From Psilocybe azurescens (lineage: Eukaryota; Basidiomycota; Agaricomycetes; Agaricales; Agrocybaceae), in assembly GCA_023853785.1 (NCBI GenBank), contig JAJIRX010000887.1, positions 1-31,667 of the forward strand: DNA of 31,667 bases, given 5' to 3'. The notes below the pieces were generated by a model. That model searched no databases. It saw only the letters and a list, made by a program, of their open reading frames with translations, and was not told where the DNA came from. Below are positions 30,142 to 31,667 of the stretch, piece by piece. The stretch's first letter is position 1. Each line of letters opens with the position of its first letter. Both the position numbers and the translations under genes were made by a program.

Positions 30142-31028
30142 ATGTCTTTTATCGATACTCCCGCTGCTTCTTCCTCTTCTACTTCCGGCCAGCCCACGTC
30201 TGCAAGGCAAACGACCTGCCATACCTCGTTACGCTCAAACATTGTCAACTCCTGAAGCCCTGGACCTCTTCGCTGACGACGAGACAGCTCAGAAGGTCTG
30301 CTCGTACTTTGAAGACCCGGACATCGTCCTAGCCATCGACCACCTAGCGAAGGTTTCCAGAGCCTATCAGCAAGAAGAACGAGAAATCTGTTTTGCCAGG
30401 CAACGATCTCGCATTCGACAGGGCATGGCAACGACCTTGCTAGAACAACTTCAGTCATGGGGATTAGAAAGAGAAATGTACAACGTGCTGAGGGAATATC
30501 GTAGCAGATCGCCCACTGTGCGAAAACCGTCGGTACCCTCTCTTATCGATCCCCCTTTCCAAAACGCTGTTCCTTCTCGTCCCCTTCCTGCTCGCCCTCC
30601 TGCTTATCATCAAGCGGTACGATTTTCACCGATCGTTGACAATTCACCTTCACCGCAGATTTTGCCTCCCGCCTCCACTCCCTCGAGGTCTCCCATCCCT
30701 ACGCCTACTCCTAGACGACCTCGAAACCCCACGACTTCGTCAACAAAGCTCGTCCACCGCTTCGTCTTCTGCAACGAATTGCTCAACGAGCACAACGTCG
30801 TCGGTCACGTGCTATCAATGCGGCGAACCTGGACATATTCGCCCAAGATGCCCCAGATTCAAATGCATCTACTGCCACCGATACGCACCTGGACATTCCT
30901 TCCGAGACTGCAGCTACAACCCAGAGAACGAGGACCACGCTGACCCCTATTATGGAGGAGTTGACGAAGATCTTCTACGACGGCCGGAATCGCCAACACC
31001 ACAGGGCGAACCATACGGAGACTACTGA
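30142..31028 (+). pseudogene. Accessory CCHC zinc-knuckle protein after pol
   Basis: About 295 residues. Starts MSFIDTPAASSSSTS at 30142; a helical part follows (STPEALDLFADDETAQKVCS, IVLAIDHLAKVSRAYQQEER, ATTLLEQLQSWGLEREMYNV), then a Pro/Ser-rich linker, and two zinc knuckles: CYQCGEPGHIRPRC (C-X2-C-X4-H-X4-C) and CIYCHRYAPGHSFRDC (C-X2-C-X6-H-X4-C). It ends EPYGDY at 31026-31028. It resembles a second nucleocapsid-like or RNA-binding protein made in addition to Gag. Two single-base insertions relative to copy B (about 30190 and 30735) break the frame; a further shift near 30985 alters the acidic end. Role unknown. Confidence 0.75.
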
Positions 31029-31088
31029 GCCCACAGAAGTAATGGACATCACTCCTTCTGAGGCATAAGGAGTGTAGTACAGGGGTAA

Positions 31089-31527
31089 TGTTACGACAAG
31101 TCTTTGTCTTTTTCTTTTCTCTTTTCTTTTCTTTTCTTTTCCTTTTATTTGTCATCTTTCACATCATTGATACATCATCGGCTCTGATGAACTCTTCTTT
31201 CACTTCCATCTTTTATGATACATCTTTTGATGAACGATCGATCTGTTTCTCTTATTCTTATATACATCTGCTGATGAACATTCAAACTTGTTTCAACTCG
31301 ATCTGTTTCTCTTATTTTTATATACATCTGTTGATGAACATTTGATCTCGTTTCAACTAGCTGTACAGTTCATAGTATTTATACAAGGGAGCATCCACTG
31401 TATTCTTTAGCTAGTTCTTGAGAATCTACTCTGCTTTACTTGCTCTACCTGAACTTGAACTTGTTCTTGTACAATGATTGGTGGTTAGATTACGCACACT
31501 GCGTGACTCTAACTTGAAATCATAACA
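31089..31527 (+). repeat. Copy A 3' LTR
   Basis: 439 bases, about 99% like the 5' LTR by eye: differences near 31106 (T to G), a three-base gap near 31178, near 31236, and the penultimate CGTAACA/CATAACA. The upstream bases (AGTACAGGGGTAA) are not a convincing polypurine tract. Confidence 0.95.
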
Positions 31528-31532
31528 TTAAC
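31528..31532. repeat. Copy A target duplication, right (TTAAC)
   Basis: Matches 24511-24515. Confidence 0.95.
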
Positions 31533-31667
31533 AGGGTATCAAAGATGGGAGTTTCGAGTTGGTTTGTTTCAGAGCTTGAGTGAAAGACGAGGCGATGCGT
31601 CAAGAAAGTGAGGCATCAGGATGGTAGTGATGATCAGAGTTTGTGTGATTTGCGGTATTCTTGAAGA
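31533..31667 (-). mobile_element. Gypsy copy B resumes (start of the helical frame and end of pol)
   Basis: The reverse complement matches 29735-29870 of copy A: the end of pol (TTCAAGAATACCGCAAATCA), the ATG of the accessory frame (31616-31614), and the text up to the insertion point. One base is missing relative to copy A (CACTCAAGC versus CACTCGAAGC). Copy B continues past the window edge. Confidence 0.92.

Larger units (their letters stand above)
24516..31527 (+). mobile_element. Gypsy copy A: complete Ty3/gypsy chromovirus nested in copy B
   Basis: 7,012 bases with LTRs of 442 and 439 bases and a TTAAC duplication. Order: LTR, self-complementary primer site, Gag with CCHC, protease, reverse transcriptase (YMDD), RNase H, integrase (HHCC and DDE), chromodomain, a small helical frame, a CCHC frame, LTR. 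The integrase-after-RNase H order marks Ty3/gypsy, and the chromodomain marks a chromovirus. The LTRs are nearly identical (about four substitutions and one three-base gap by eye), so it is young, yet the coding part has many one-base shifts. Confidence 0.95.

Noticed and set aside
30120..30458. 112-codon minus-strand frame inside copy A
   Set aside because: Antisense of the accessory CCHC frame; the plus strand matches copy B residue by residue.

Overview
The window looks like a piece of an Agaricomycete (mushroom-forming basidiomycete) genome. Genes are broken by many introns of about 50-70 bases with GT..AG ends. The protein families (DUF6535 and DUF6533 membrane proteins, a GH7 cellulase, a gamma-tubulin complex component) and the transposon types all fit that group. 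I assigned families by reading motifs; no search was run, and the species cannot be named.

Bases 1-13,400 are the gene-bearing part. A six-exon DUF6535 membrane protein gene (1252-4028, +) reads through cleanly. It faces, tail to tail, a nine-exon gamma-tubulin complex component gene (7545-4086, -) that is recognisable end to end but needs about six or seven single-base corrections. Divergent from it is a GH7 cellulase gene (8314-9640, +) with the catalytic motif intact but three reading-frame breaks and shortened loops. After 2.1 kb without a gene comes a decayed DUF6533 seven-helix-type membrane protein gene (11767-13375, +).

Bases 14,000-31,667 are almost wholly mobile DNA, and the insertions can be placed in order. 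At 14150-15069 is a 920-base element with long inverted ends and a 9-base target duplication, like a non-autonomous Mutator-like element. At 15466-15880 is a relic of a Tc1/mariner-like transposase. At 15971-22398 is a TA-flanked miniature inverted-repeat element split by a complete Ty1/copia retrotransposon (16569-22298, duplication CTGGA). The copia reverse transcriptase is itself split by a solo Ty3/gypsy LTR (20918-21380, duplication GGAGG). From 22764 to the window end lies a minus-strand Ty3/gypsy chromovirus (copy B), interrupted by a complete plus-strand member of the same family (copy A, 24516-31527, duplication TTAAC).

The gypsy family is the most interesting object. Its primer-binding site is an 11-base perfect complement of the LTR segment that lies about 30 bases after a TATA box, the layout of self-primed Tf1/sushi elements. 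After the chromodomain integrase it carries two further reading frames, a helical/coiled-coil-like one and a CCHC double-zinc-knuckle protein, and both occur in copies A and B. The copia element instead has a primer site complementary to the anticodon-side half of initiator Met tRNA, as in Drosophila copia.
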